Shown here piece by piece: positions 19,108-27,320 of a stretch of 64,000 nucleotides of DNA. The stretch comes from Xenophilus sp. Marseille-Q4582 (GTDB lineage: Bacteria; Pseudomonadota; Gammaproteobacteria; Burkholderiales; Burkholderiaceae_C). The notes under the pieces are model-generated. The model was given only the letters and a program-made list of their open reading frames with translations, searched no databases and was not told the DNA's origin. Position 1 is the stretch's first letter. Each line of letters starts with the position of its first letter. The translations under genes were made by a program, and so were the position numbers. The stretch is from positions 186,001-250,000 of the forward strand of contig NZ_CAKAKO010000003.1 of the NCBI RefSeq assembly GCF_916700565.1. Reading direction: 5' to 3'.

Positions 19108-19989
19108 TCAGCGATGCGCGGGTGGCGTGGGAAGGCCGGCCGGGGCCGGTCGGTCGTCGCGCAGCGCCTGCGGCAGCGTCACACTGCGCAGGCCCTGGGC
19201 GTTCAGGCGCGCGAGCAGCCCCGGCAGCACGGCCAGTACCACGGGCTCGCCCTGCGCGGTGCGCGCGGCATTGCCGTCGTGCAGCAGCAGGATGTCGCCG
19301 GCTGCCAGCCCGCGCGTCAGGCGGGCCAGCACGACCTCGGGGTCGCGCTCGCGGGTGTCGAAGCCGCGCCGCGTCCAGCTCACCAGTTGCAGGCCCAGCC
19401 GGTGCAGCACCGGCGCCAGGAAGGGGTTGCGCAGACCGGCCGGCGCGCGAAAGCAGGTAGGCCGCTGGCCCGTGATGGCCGACAGCATCTGTTGCGCGCG
19501 CGCGATCTCGGCCGCATAGCCGCGCGGGCCGAGCACGGAAAAGTTGTGGCGGTGCACCGCCGTGTGGTTCTGAATGCTGTGGCCGCGCGCCACGATCTCG
19601 CGCGCCAGCGCCGGGTGCGCCTGCGCGCGCTCGGCGATGCAGAAGAAGGTGGCGCGCTGGCCGGCGGCGTCCAGCAGGTCCAGCACCTGCGGCGTCACGC
19701 CGGGCTCGGGGCCGTCGTCGATGGTCAGCGCCACCTCGCCGCGCGCGGCGGCCGCGGCCGGCAGGCGCGTGACGTTGGTGCCCAGCCAGTCGCTGCGCGG
19801 CGTGAGGCCGACGGCCGTGATGGCCACATGGTTCAGCGCCACGGCGCCCAGCGCCCAGGGCCAGGCGCCCGGCACGGCCAGGGCGGCCAGGGCTGCACCC
19901 GCATGCAGGGCCGCGCTGGCCTGCATGAAAGGCGGCAGCGGCCAGCGTCCGGGGCGGGAGGCGAAGGGCGGATTCATGGGGCTGCGCAT
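19108..19989 (-). CDS. NodB-type polysaccharide deacetylase family protein
   Basis: The product of about 293 residues has hydrophobic helices near the N-terminus (about 25-65) then a NodB homology domain: VALTIDDGPEPGVTPQVLDLL (TxDD motif), RGHSIQNHTAVHRHN (HxxxH-type metal site), FRAPAGLRNPF, and DILLLHDGN near the end. This is the metal-dependent carbohydrate esterase 4 fold. The substrate in a pigment operon is unclear. ATG 19989 was used; ATG 19977 is equally possible. The gene lies between the MMPL exporter and the methyltransferase. Confidence 0.82.
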   Translation of the reverse strand: MRSPMNPPFASRPGRWPLPPFMQASAALHAGAALAALAVPGAWPWALGAVALNHVAITAVGLTPRSDWLGTNVTRLPAAAAARGEVALTIDDGPEPGVTPQVLDLLDAAGQRATFFCIAERAQAHPALAREIVARGHSIQNHTAVHRHNFSVLGPRGYAAEIARAQQMLSAITGQRPTCFRAPAGLRNPFLAPVLHRLGLQLVSWTRRGFDTRERDPEVVLARLTRGLAAGDILLLHDGNAARTAQGEPVVLAVLPGLLARLNAQGLRSVTLPQALRDDRPAPAGLPTPPAHR

Positions 19990-20026
19990 TGTCACACCGG
20001 CCTGCGGTCCGGCCGCACCATCGCCC

Positions 20027-22450
20027 TCAGGGCGCGCGGGCGGCCTCTCCCTGCGTCGACGCACGGGCCATGCGCCGCCGCGCACCGCGGCCGGCAAAGG
20101 CAGCTGACAGCAGCAGCGCCAGCAGCGCGCCCGGTGCCACCACCTGGCCGATGGCCGAGAGCGCCGGGATCTTGGAGATCGCGATCAGCGTGAAGGACAC
20201 CACGGTGGTCAGGTTCGCCAGCAGCAGCGAAGCCAGCGTGTCCTCGTCGGCATGGCCGGTGCGCTGCAGCTCGTCGAAGAAGAGCGCGTAGTTGGAGCCC
20301 ACGGCCACCACCAGCAGCAGCCCCACCAGGTGCAGGATGGACAGCGCCATGCCCAGCAGCGCCATGCCGCCCAGCGTGAGCACCACCGCCACCGCCAGCG
20401 GCAGGCAGACGGCGAACAGGCGCCGCGCCGAACGCAGCCAGGCGCCCAGCAGCAGCACCACGGCCAGCGCGCCCAGGCCCACCTGCACGAAAGCCTCGTG
20501 CAGGTAGCGCTGGTACACGTCGGCCAGCGCCTCGCCCACCTCGACCACCACCACCTCGGGCAGGCCCGCGAGCGCATCGGCGACGGTGGCATGGCGGAAG
20601 TCCGGCGGCGTGTGCAGCGACAGCATGGCGGCCCAGCCGCCGCCCGGGCGCTCGAACAGCAGCGCGCCCGCAACGGGGCCCAGCGTGCCGGCGCGCACCG
20701 CTTCGTGCGTGATGGGCGGCAGGCTGCGCGCGGCCTGGACGGCCTCCACGAAGGGCGCGAGCCGTTCGGCCGACAGCGGCAGGCCGGCCGTGGCCTCGGG
20801 CAGGCGGGCGCGCAGGTCTTCGGCCGTGGGCAGCGCGGCCAGGCGCTGCGCCTGCGTGCGCTGGCTGGGCAAGAAGCGCGTCACGCTGTCGTAGCCCAGC
20901 AGCTTGCCGTCGTTGACCAGCGCATCCAGCCGCTGGCCGGCGGCCTCGGCATGCTGCAGGGCCTGCTCGATGTCCTGGCCGAAGGCCACGACCAGCGTAG
21001 CGGCCTCGCTGGCGCCAATGTCGGCACGCAGCTGGGCATCCAGCTCCTGCGCGGCCTGCGGCACCGGGCTCATCGACGCCAGACCGGCGCGCCACAGATG
21101 CCCGCCCTGCCACAGCACCAGCGCCAGCGCCGCCGCGCCCAGCGCCGCGAAAGGCCAGGCCAGGCGAGGCAGCGTGCGCACGACGAGGCCCGCGGCGCGC
21201 GCCAGATGGCGGCGCAGCCCCTGCCCCGCCGCACCGTCGGGCGCCAGCCGGGGCAGCACGAAGCGCGTGGCCAGCGCCGCCACCACCAGCCCGGCGATGG
21301 AGAACACGCCCAGCTGCGCCAGGCCCGGAAAGCCGGAGAACACCAGCGCCGCGAAGCCCACCACCGAGGTCAGCAGCCCCAGGCGCACCGTCGGCCAGTG
21401 CACGCGCAGCCAGTGGCGCCAGCCCGAGCCCGGCGCGCCCTGCGCGCCCATCTGGCGTGCCTGGATCAGGTAGTAGATGGCGTAGTCCACCGTTTCGCCG
21501 ATCAGCGTGCTGCCGAAGGCCAGCGTGAGCCCGTGCACGTTGCCGAACCACAGGCTCACGGCCGCCGTGCCGCCCACCACGCCCGTGGCCACCGGCAGCA
21601 GCGCCAGCACCAGCGCGCGGCCCGAGGCAAAGGCCGCGAGCAGGATCAGGCTCATGACGATGGCACCGACCGCGGCCAGGTGAATCGCCTCGGCCTCGAT
21701 GCTCGCGCGGCTGTGCACCGAGAACACGGCCGTGCCGCTGAGCAGCAGCCGCGTGGCACCGGCCTGGTCGCCGGCCTGGCGCTGGGCCTGAGCGAAGGCC
21801 TCGTGCACGGCGGCGATGGCGCGCTCCTGCGCATCCAGGTCGCCGCCCTCGGCGCGCGTGCTGGCCAGCAGCACGGCGCGTTCGCGCTCGCGCGCCACCC
21901 ACACGCCGTGCTCGGTGCGCGGGGCGGTGGCGGGGATCAGCCCTTCGGCGATGCGGGCGGCTTCGCCCGTCGGGTCGCGCTCGAGCAGCGGGCGCAGCGC
22001 ATGGCCAGCCGGAGTGCCCAGCAGCGACAGCGTGTCCAGGATGCCGTTGCGCAGCCCTTCAGGCGTGAAGTGCTCGGGCGTGACCGCGGGCGAGAGCTGA
22101 TAGCGGTGCGTGAACACCCATTCGCCGGCGTCCTTCCACTCGCTGTGGTCGCCGTTCTGCACCTGGTCGAACAGGCCGCTGGCGCGCATGCGCCGGCCCA
22201 TGTCGCGCGAGATCGCGCCGCGCGTGGCGCCGTCCGCGCCTTCGATGCCGATGAACAGCGTGCGCGAGGCCACGCCGCTTTGCAGTTGCTCGATCAGCAC
22301 CTGCTGGCGCGCGTCGGGGCTGGCCGGCAGGAAGGCCGACAGGTCGGTGCTGAAATGCGAGCGCGCGATGACGGCGATGCCGGCCAGCAGGGCCAGCAGC
22401 CAGAGCGCCAGCACCAGCGCGCGGCGGGGCGGACGCGGAGATGACGTCAC
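20027..22450 (-). CDS. MMPL/RND-family exporter of the pigment cluster
   Basis: Inner-membrane transporter of 807 residues with two repeated halves, each a membrane helix, a large periplasmic loop and a block of about five helices (one block near 260-420, the second near 625-795). Loop 1 begins HFSTDLSAFLPASPDARQQ, typical of COG4258 exporters in xanthomonadin and aryl-polyene clusters, where it is thought to move the lipid-linked product. GTG 22450 is preferred because GGAGGA lies 5 bp upstream; an in-frame ATG at 22477 would add nine residues. A REP-like repeat separates it from the preceding gene. Confidence 0.87.
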   Translation of the reverse strand: MTSSPRPPRRALVLALWLLALLAGIAVIARSHFSTDLSAFLPASPDARQQVLIEQLQSGVASRTLFIGIEGADGATRGAISRDMGRRMRASGLFDQVQNGDHSEWKDAGEWVFTHRYQLSPAVTPEHFTPEGLRNGILDTLSLLGTPAGHALRPLLERDPTGEAARIAEGLIPATAPRTEHGVWVARERERAVLLASTRAEGGDLDAQERAIAAVHEAFAQAQRQAGDQAGATRLLLSGTAVFSVHSRASIEAEAIHLAAVGAIVMSLILLAAFASGRALVLALLPVATGVVGGTAAVSLWFGNVHGLTLAFGSTLIGETVDYAIYYLIQARQMGAQGAPGSGWRHWLRVHWPTVRLGLLTSVVGFAALVFSGFPGLAQLGVFSIAGLVVAALATRFVLPRLAPDGAAGQGLRRHLARAAGLVVRTLPRLAWPFAALGAAALALVLWQGGHLWRAGLASMSPVPQAAQELDAQLRADIGASEAATLVVAFGQDIEQALQHAEAAGQRLDALVNDGKLLGYDSVTRFLPSQRTQAQRLAALPTAEDLRARLPEATAGLPLSAERLAPFVEAVQAARSLPPITHEAVRAGTLGPVAGALLFERPGGGWAAMLSLHTPPDFRHATVADALAGLPEVVVVEVGEALADVYQRYLHEAFVQVGLGALAVVLLLGAWLRSARRLFAVCLPLAVAVVLTLGGMALLGMALSILHLVGLLLVVAVGSNYALFFDELQRTGHADEDTLASLLLANLTTVVSFTLIAISKIPALSAIGQVVAPGALLALLLSAAFAGRGARRRMARASTQGEAARAP

Positions 22451-22539
22451 GGCTTCCTCCAGAAAGAAAGCGGGCATCCAGCCGACGAGCGAAGCGAAGT
22501 CCTCAGGGCACCCGAGGAACTGGCTCCGCCTGGCCTCTG

Positions 22540-22590
22540 GGTGCGTCCCCCTCCCGAAGGAGAGGGGGGAGCCGCGAAGCGGCCTGGGGA
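22540..22590. repeat. REP-like palindromic repeat between lolA-like and MMPL genes
   Basis: Two adjacent hairpins: CCCCCTC / GAGGGGG (22547-22553 and 22562-22568) and GCCGC-GAA-GCGGC (22571-22583). A related unit with the same CGCGAAGCGG core occurs at 26762-26814. It is non-coding and lies inside the pigment operon. Confidence 0.6.
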
Positions 22591-22595
22591 GTGCT

Positions 22596-23156
22596 TCATT
22601 TCACCGGCTCGATCTTCATCACCGACCGGTCGCCGCCCACGAATTCCATGTCCACGCCGCGCACCTCGCCCTGCACGCCCGTGATGCGCAGGCGCACCAG
22701 CTGTTCGGCCAGGGACTTGTCCAGCGGCTCCAGCTGCAGCGCCCAGTTGGCCGCGTCGCCGCTGATCTGCGTGCGGAAGTAACGCTGCAGCTGCGGCGCA
22801 TTGCCGCTCAGCGTGCCGCGCAGCGCCTCGACCATGCCCAGCAGCTCGGGCATGCTGTCGAGCGTGACGGTGCGCGTGCGGCCGCCGCGCGAGAGCACCA
22901 TCACGTTGCCGTCCACGCGCATGGATTCGGCGCGCGGCGTGAGCGTGCGGCGCTCCAGCTTGTCCGGCGGCGTGAAATGGAGCACGCCGGTGGCATCGAG
23001 CGGCCCGTCCAGCCCCTTGACGAAGCGCTGCTCGGTGAAGCGCGCCTCGCCATGCCGGGCGCGGCCCAGCAGGCCCATCAGGTCGTCCACGCCGAAGGCC
23101 CAGGCCGGCAGCGTCGCCGACAGGCCCACCAGGGCGGCCACGAACAGGGTGCGCAT
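22596..23156 (-). CDS. LolA-like outer-membrane lipoprotein carrier-type protein
   Basis: The 186-residue protein has a Sec signal peptide (MRTLFVAALVGLSATLPAWA) and a LolA-like half-barrel: the mature start has FGVDDLMGLLGRARHGEARFTEQR, then GVLHFTPPDKLERRT. Known aryl-polyene clusters include such a protein (ApeG-like), presumed to carry the hydrophobic product across the periplasm. ATG 23156 puts the signal peptide at the N-terminus; ATG 23177 would overlap the upstream stop. It is separated from the MMPL gene by a REP-like repeat. Confidence 0.8.
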   Translation of the reverse strand: MRTLFVAALVGLSATLPAWAFGVDDLMGLLGRARHGEARFTEQRFVKGLDGPLDATGVLHFTPPDKLERRTLTPRAESMRVDGNVMVLSRGGRTRTVTLDSMPELLGMVEALRGTLSGNAPQLQRYFRTQISGDAANWALQLEPLDKSLAEQLVRLRITGVQGEVRGVDMEFVGGDRSVMKIEPVK

Positions 23157-23163
23157 CCCGCGC

Positions 23164-24192
23164 TCAATGCGTGCCATCGGGATCGTCCAGCCAGAAGTCA
23201 TGGAAATTGAACCAGTTGTGAGGATGCGCGCGGCAAAGAGTTTCCAGCCGCTGCACGTAGGCCTGCAGCGCCGCCTGGATCGCCTGCTCGCGCGCCGCGG
23301 CGCCGGCCGGCGGCTGCGAGAAATCCGCCAGGGTCTCGAAGCGCACCTCGTAGCGCGCCCCGCCATGGTAGATGCCGGCCATGAAGATGACCGGCCGCCG
23401 CAGCATGGCCGCCAGGCGGAACGGGCCGTCGCTGAAGGGTGCCGGCTGGCCCAGGAACGGCAGCCAGGTGAGATCGCGCCCCGCCGCCGGCCCGGCTTCG
23501 GCGGGCGCCAGCGTGCGGTCGGCCAGCAGCCCGGCCATGCCGCCGGCGTCCATCCAGTCGCGCAGCTCCAGCATCGCGGCCGGCCGGCCCAGCGCGATCA
23601 CCTGCGGCTTGTGGCCGGGCAGCGCGATCGCATCGAGCACCGCGTTGATGCGGCGCGCGTTGTCGGGGTACATCAGCATGGCCAGGCGCAGGTCGGGCGT
23701 GGCGCCGCCCTCGCCCGCCGCCGGGCCTGGCGCCGGCCGGTGCAACTGGCGGCAGGCGCTCAGGGCCTCGAAGCTGCCCACATGCGCGCCGACCAGGAAG
23801 GCGCCGCGCCCCTTCTGCAGCTGCGAGACGATGCACGACTCGCCGTCCATGCGCACGTCGAACAGGTCGATGCGCCCGCGCAGGAAGAACACGCGGTCCA
23901 GCACCGTGGACGAGAAGGCATGCAGCAGCCGGTAGCCGTCGCGCCAGCCGGCCTGCGGGCCGATGGCCCGCGCCAGGTAGCGCTTGATGTGCCGCCGCGG
24001 CGTGGGCGCGAACAGCAGGAAATAGAGCGTGATCGGGTGCAGGATCAGCCGCGTGAGCGGCCGCCCCAGTGCCAGCGCCATGCCCACGATGAAGCGCAGC
24101 GCCAGCAGGTTGCTGCGCTCGGGCGCCGCGGTCCAGTCGGCCTGCGCGGCCGCCGGGCCGCGCCGTGCGGGGTCGTGCATCGGGCGGCTCAC
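23164..24192 (-). CDS. LpxL/HtrB-like acyltransferase
   Basis: The product of about 342 residues belongs to the lysophospholipid/lipid A lauroyl acyltransferase family: an N-terminal hydrophobic segment, then GAFLVGAHVGSFEAL with the catalytic His-X4-Glu, a RINAVLDAI segment, and MAGLLADRT. In aryl-polyene clusters an LpxL-like enzyme is part of lipid anchoring. The GTG at 24192 overlaps the stop of a tiny upstream ORF (GTGA); ATG 24180 is an alternative start. The stop is 7 bp upstream of the lolA-like ATG. Confidence 0.83.
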   Translation of the reverse strand: MSRPMHDPARRGPAAAQADWTAAPERSNLLALRFIVGMALALGRPLTRLILHPITLYFLLFAPTPRRHIKRYLARAIGPQAGWRDGYRLLHAFSSTVLDRVFFLRGRIDLFDVRMDGESCIVSQLQKGRGAFLVGAHVGSFEALSACRQLHRPAPGPAAGEGGATPDLRLAMLMYPDNARRINAVLDAIALPGHKPQVIALGRPAAMLELRDWMDAGGMAGLLADRTLAPAEAGPAAGRDLTWLPFLGQPAPFSDGPFRLAAMLRRPVIFMAGIYHGGARYEVRFETLADFSQPPAGAAAREQAIQAALQAYVQRLETLCRAHPHNWFNFHDFWLDDPDGTH

Positions 24193-24263
24193 GGCGCGGC
24201 CCTGGCGCCGCAGCGCGGCGGCGGCGCGGCCACCGTCACCCCCAAGCGCTCGCTGAGGCTCAT
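24189..24263 (-). CDS. Possible 24-residue micro-ORF or relic cistron
   Basis: A 24-codon frame starts with an ATG that overlaps the stop of the AMP-ligase gene (ATGA, 24260-24263) and ends with a TGA that overlaps a GTG start of the acyltransferase (GTGA, 24189-24192). Overlaps at both ends are what a true cistron in this operon looks like. The peptide (MSLSERLGVTVAAPPP...) matches nothing I recognise. It may be a short translational coupler or the fused ends of a gene removed by deletion. Confidence 0.35.
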   Translation of the reverse strand: MSLSERLGVTVAAPPPRCGARAAP

Positions 24264-26077
24264 GCGTCCCCGGCCAGCCAGCGCCCGCTGACGGCCTGCA
24301 CCTCGGCCGTCCCCTGCGCATCGTCCGGCGCGGCGCACCACAGGTCGAAGCGCAGCGCGCGCGTGTAGCCGGCTTCGGGCTGCAGCACCAGGCGAAGGCG
24401 CGCGCCGGGGCGCACGGGCGCCAGGAACTTGGCCGCCGCCAGCGTGGGCGACGGGCCCAGCCGGGCCGCCAGCGCCGGCACGCCGAGCGCGGCTTCCAGC
24501 ACCTGGGCCAGCAGCAAGGCGCCGGGCAGCAGCGGCTGGCCCGGGAAATGGCCGGCGAAGGAGGGATGGTCCAGCGGCACCGTCCACCGGATCTCGTGCG
24601 CGTCCGGAGCGCTGGCGGCCGGCGCGGGGGCCGCGGCTTCGGGCGGCAGCGGAAGTGCCGCGGCCGCCGGCGGGCTCGCCTGCGCCATCCGCGCCGTTCG
24701 CGCCGCTTGCGCCATCTGCGCCAGCGCGAACTCGCGCAGCGCCCGCACCGTGAGCTTGCCCGTGCCTTCGCGCGGCAGCGCCGTCACGTGCACCACGCGG
24801 CGCGGCACGAACACCGCCTCCACGCGCTCGCGCAGCCGGGCGATCACGTCGGCCGCCGACAGCTCGGGCGCGACGACGAAAGCCACCGGCCGCACCACGC
24901 CGTCGGCCACCTCGTCCGGAATCCAGATCGCGCCATCCTGCACGCCCGGGATGCTGTTGAGGTGGTAGTTCAGGTGCCCCAGCGAGCTGCGCCGGCCGGC
25001 CACATGGATCAGGTCGTTGGCGCGGCCGAAGAGGCGGAAGCGCTGCGCGTCCAGCAGTTCCAGCACGTCGGCCATAGGGGTGGGCGCAGGCAGGAAGTCG
25101 CCTTCGAACACATAGCGCTCGGGCACCAGGCGCTCGGCCTCGTCTTCCACACGCTCGGCCCGCACCGTGATGGCGCCGAAGTTCTCCCAGATCTCGCTGG
25201 CCGTGGGCCGGCGCGAGGCCACCTGCCCGGTCTCGGTGCTGCCGTAGATCTCGATCAGCATGCCGCCCGTGGCCGCCTCGGCCTGCGCCGCGAGCTGCGG
25301 CGACAGCGGCGCCGTGGCCGACAGCAGCAGCTCCACCGGCGGGATCGCCACGCCGGATTGCAGCAGCGTCTTGAGGTGGAAGGGCGTGGTCACCAGCGCG
25401 CGCGGGCGCGGCACCGATTCGAGCGCCGCCACGATGTCGGCCGGGTAGAAGGGCCGGCCGGCGTCGAAGGCCGCACCGCCCAGCATCGCCAGCAGCGCCG
25501 TCGATTCGAGCCCGTAGCTGTGCTGCACCGGCACGGTGGACACCAGCGTGAGGCCGGCCAGCGAGGGGCGGCCCAGCAGGCTGCACAGGCGCGGCACGGC
25601 CGCCTGCACGTCGCCGGTCAGGACGCGCCAGCTCTTCGCATGGGGTTGGGGCACGCCCGTGGAGCCGGAGGTGAGCAGGCTCAGCGCATGGCCGTCGGCG
25701 GGCAGCAGCGGCACTTCGGTGCCGGCCGCGGCCGGCGCCTGGGCCGTGGGCGGCACCTGCACGGCGGCGCCTTCCCCGTCGCCCAGCACATAGGCCTGCA
25801 GCCGGCCCGCACCCACGCGCTCGAGCGTGTCGGGCCGCGCATCGGGCGGCAGCAGGCTGGGCTGGCCGCGCAGCATCGCGGCCGCCAGGCCCACGATGAA
25901 GGCATAGCGGTCGCTGCACACGTTGATGGCCGGGCCGCCTGCGGGCAAGCGCGGCGCCAGCGCCTGCGTGTCGGCCAGGAACTGGCGCGCGCTGATCGGC
26001 CGCCCCTGGCGCCAGGCCAGCGGCGCGTCCATGTCGCGGGGGCCCAGCAGGGGCAGGTGCTGCGACAGATCGCTCAT
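24260..26077 (-). CDS. AMP-ligase fused to a hotdog dehydratase (ApeH-ApeI-like fusion)
   Basis: Residues 1 to about 470 form an ANL-type adenylating enzyme: SLLTSGSTGVPQPHAKSW (A3 loop, 133-150), IEIYGSTETGQVA (A5), a FGRANDLIHVAG hinge region, and a C-terminal GTGKLTVRALREF lysine motif. After an Ala/Pro-rich linker (about 465-495) comes a dehydratase-like hotdog domain with PLDHPSFAGHFPGQPLLPGA, whose GHFPG His matches the FabZ catalytic His. Predicted to activate the hydroxybenzoate starter and to dehydrate 3-hydroxyacyl-ACP. The start overlaps the stop of the membrane-protein gene (ATGA). Confidence 0.85.
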   Translation of the reverse strand: MSDLSQHLPLLGPRDMDAPLAWRQGRPISARQFLADTQALAPRLPAGGPAINVCSDRYAFIVGLAAAMLRGQPSLLPPDARPDTLERVGAGRLQAYVLGDGEGAAVQVPPTAQAPAAAGTEVPLLPADGHALSLLTSGSTGVPQPHAKSWRVLTGDVQAAVPRLCSLLGRPSLAGLTLVSTVPVQHSYGLESTALLAMLGGAAFDAGRPFYPADIVAALESVPRPRALVTTPFHLKTLLQSGVAIPPVELLLSATAPLSPQLAAQAEAATGGMLIEIYGSTETGQVASRRPTASEIWENFGAITVRAERVEDEAERLVPERYVFEGDFLPAPTPMADVLELLDAQRFRLFGRANDLIHVAGRRSSLGHLNYHLNSIPGVQDGAIWIPDEVADGVVRPVAFVVAPELSAADVIARLRERVEAVFVPRRVVHVTALPREGTGKLTVRALREFALAQMAQAARTARMAQASPPAAAALPLPPEAAAPAPAASAPDAHEIRWTVPLDHPSFAGHFPGQPLLPGALLLAQVLEAALGVPALAARLGPSPTLAAAKFLAPVRPGARLRLVLQPEAGYTRALRFDLWCAAPDDAQGTAEVQAVSGRWLAGDA

Positions 26078-26730
26078 TGCTGCGAAGGCGCCGCGGCGCG
26101 GCCACTGTCGGGACCCGGGTGCGCATAGAAGGCGCGCACGGCGTCGATGAGGCGCGTGCGCTCGAACTCGGGATGGATGCGGTAGCGCAGCAGAAACTCG
26201 CCGATGAAGAGCGTCGCGCAGCCGATCGGCGAGATCACGTTGGAAAACAGGCTCCATTGCGCGAAAGGCCTGAACGCGTAGATCAGCGCGGACAGCAGCA
26301 CCACGGCGGCGAAGTAGCCGGTCCAGATGCGCGTGACGTTGGCAGCGTACGCCGCGTGGTCGGGCGTGAGCGGATGCACGCGCTGCGCGAACTGGCCGAT
26401 CAGCGACAGCTGGCCCGGCCGCAGCGTGCTGCCGAACCAGGCGCCCAGCAGCGCGTTGATGCCCACGTGCTGCAGCATGTAGAGCCACTGGGGGTCGCCC
26501 GCTTCGCCGCGCCAGACCAGGATGAAGAAGGCCAGGCCCGCAGCGGCCATCGCGCCCGCGCCCCAGCGGCCGAAGCGCGAGGCGGCCAGCCCGATACCCG
26601 TGAGCCACAGCGGCACCAGCAGCACCGGCACCGCCCACGGCGCCGAGGGATGGAACAGCATCATCCAGTACGAGGCGGCGGAATACGCCACCCCGCCCAG
26701 CAGCAGCAGGGCCAGACGCCAGCGCGACAT
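26074..26730 (-). CDS. Multi-helix membrane protein (COG4648-like) of the pigment cluster
   Basis: The 218-residue inner-membrane protein has about six predicted hydrophobic helices (near 5-25, 32-50, 55-72, 85-100, 135-155, 165-180) and a cytosolic C-terminal tail. Proteins of this type accompany acyl carrier protein and AMP-ligase genes in aryl-polyene and xanthomonadin clusters; their function is not established. It overlaps the ligase gene by 4 bp and is separated from the ACP gene by a 139-bp gap with a REP-like repeat. Confidence 0.75.
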   Translation of the reverse strand: MSRWRLALLLLGGVAYSAASYWMMLFHPSAPWAVPVLLVPLWLTGIGLAASRFGRWGAGAMAAAGLAFFILVWRGEAGDPQWLYMLQHVGINALLGAWFGSTLRPGQLSLIGQFAQRVHPLTPDHAAYAANVTRIWTGYFAAVVLLSALIYAFRPFAQWSLFSNVISPIGCATLFIGEFLLRYRIHPEFERTRLIDAVRAFYAHPGPDSGRAAAPSQQ

Positions 26731-26761
26731 CTCAGTGGCGCCCGGCCGCCAGCAGGCACTG

Positions 26762-26814
26762 ACGCACCCCCTCGGGGGGCAGCGGACCGCGCGAAGCGGG
26801 GGAGCGTGGGGGTC
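26762..26814. repeat. REP-like palindromic repeat between ACP and membrane-protein genes
   Basis: Contains CCCCC-TC-GGGGG (26767-26778) and CCGC-GCGAA-GCGG (26787-26799), the same layout and CGCGAAGCGG core as the repeat at 22540-22590. Non-coding; its hairpins might cause partial termination or stabilise upstream mRNA. Confidence 0.55.
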
Positions 26815-26869
26815 GTTTCATCTCAGCGGCCTGCGCAGCGGTGGCTGACCGGCGATGCAAGGGGACCGC

Positions 26870-27169
26870 TCATGCGGCGCGGTTGGCCTCGACGTGCACG
26901 GCCAGGCTGCGCAGCGATTCGAAGATCTGCTTGTTGCGCTCGTCGTCCGAACGCAGCTGGAAGCCGTAGCGGCGCGAGATCTCGAGGGCCAGTTCGAGGA
27001 TGTCGATGGAATCCAGGCCCAGGCCGTCGCCGAACAGCGAGGCGGTGGGGTCGATCTCGGCCGGCGCGACGTCGAGATTCAGCGCCTCGACCAGCACCTG
27101 CGCCAGTTCGCTCTCGAGCGGCGACTGGGCGGCGGAAGATGCAGACGCGGGGGGCACGTTGGAGGTCAC
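26870..27169 (-). CDS. Acyl carrier protein of the pigment cluster
   Basis: The 99-residue protein has the four-helix ACP pattern and the phosphopantetheine site LGLDSIDILELAL with Ser54. The N-terminal Ser/Ala/Pro tail of about 15 residues is longer than in housekeeping ACP. It would carry the growing aryl-polyene chain. It is the first gene of the minus-strand pigment operon; the 151-bp gap to the divergent DUF853 gene should hold the promoter. Only this one ACP is visible, while many aryl-polyene clusters have two. Confidence 0.9.
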   Translation of the reverse strand: MTSNVPPASASSAAQSPLESELAQVLVEALNLDVAPAEIDPTASLFGDGLGLDSIDILELALEISRRYGFQLRSDDERNKQIFESLRSLAVHVEANRAA

Positions 27170-27320
27170 GCGGGAGCTTCCTGAGAAGGTTGAACAAGGT
27201 CACGAAAAGGCCGCGAATTATAGAAGCGACCCTTCGGGTGCCCGGCCCGGCGCAGCGCGGGGCACGGGGGGCGGCCATGCCCTTGGATAGACTGGCTCAC
27301 CTGCATTTTCCGGAGCCCCC

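Noticed and set aside
18307-22444. Long plus-strand frames of 628 and 730 codons
   Set aside because: They are antisense to the methyltransferase, deacetylase and MMPL genes. The products are low-complexity Gln/Arg/Ala/His-rich with no domain.
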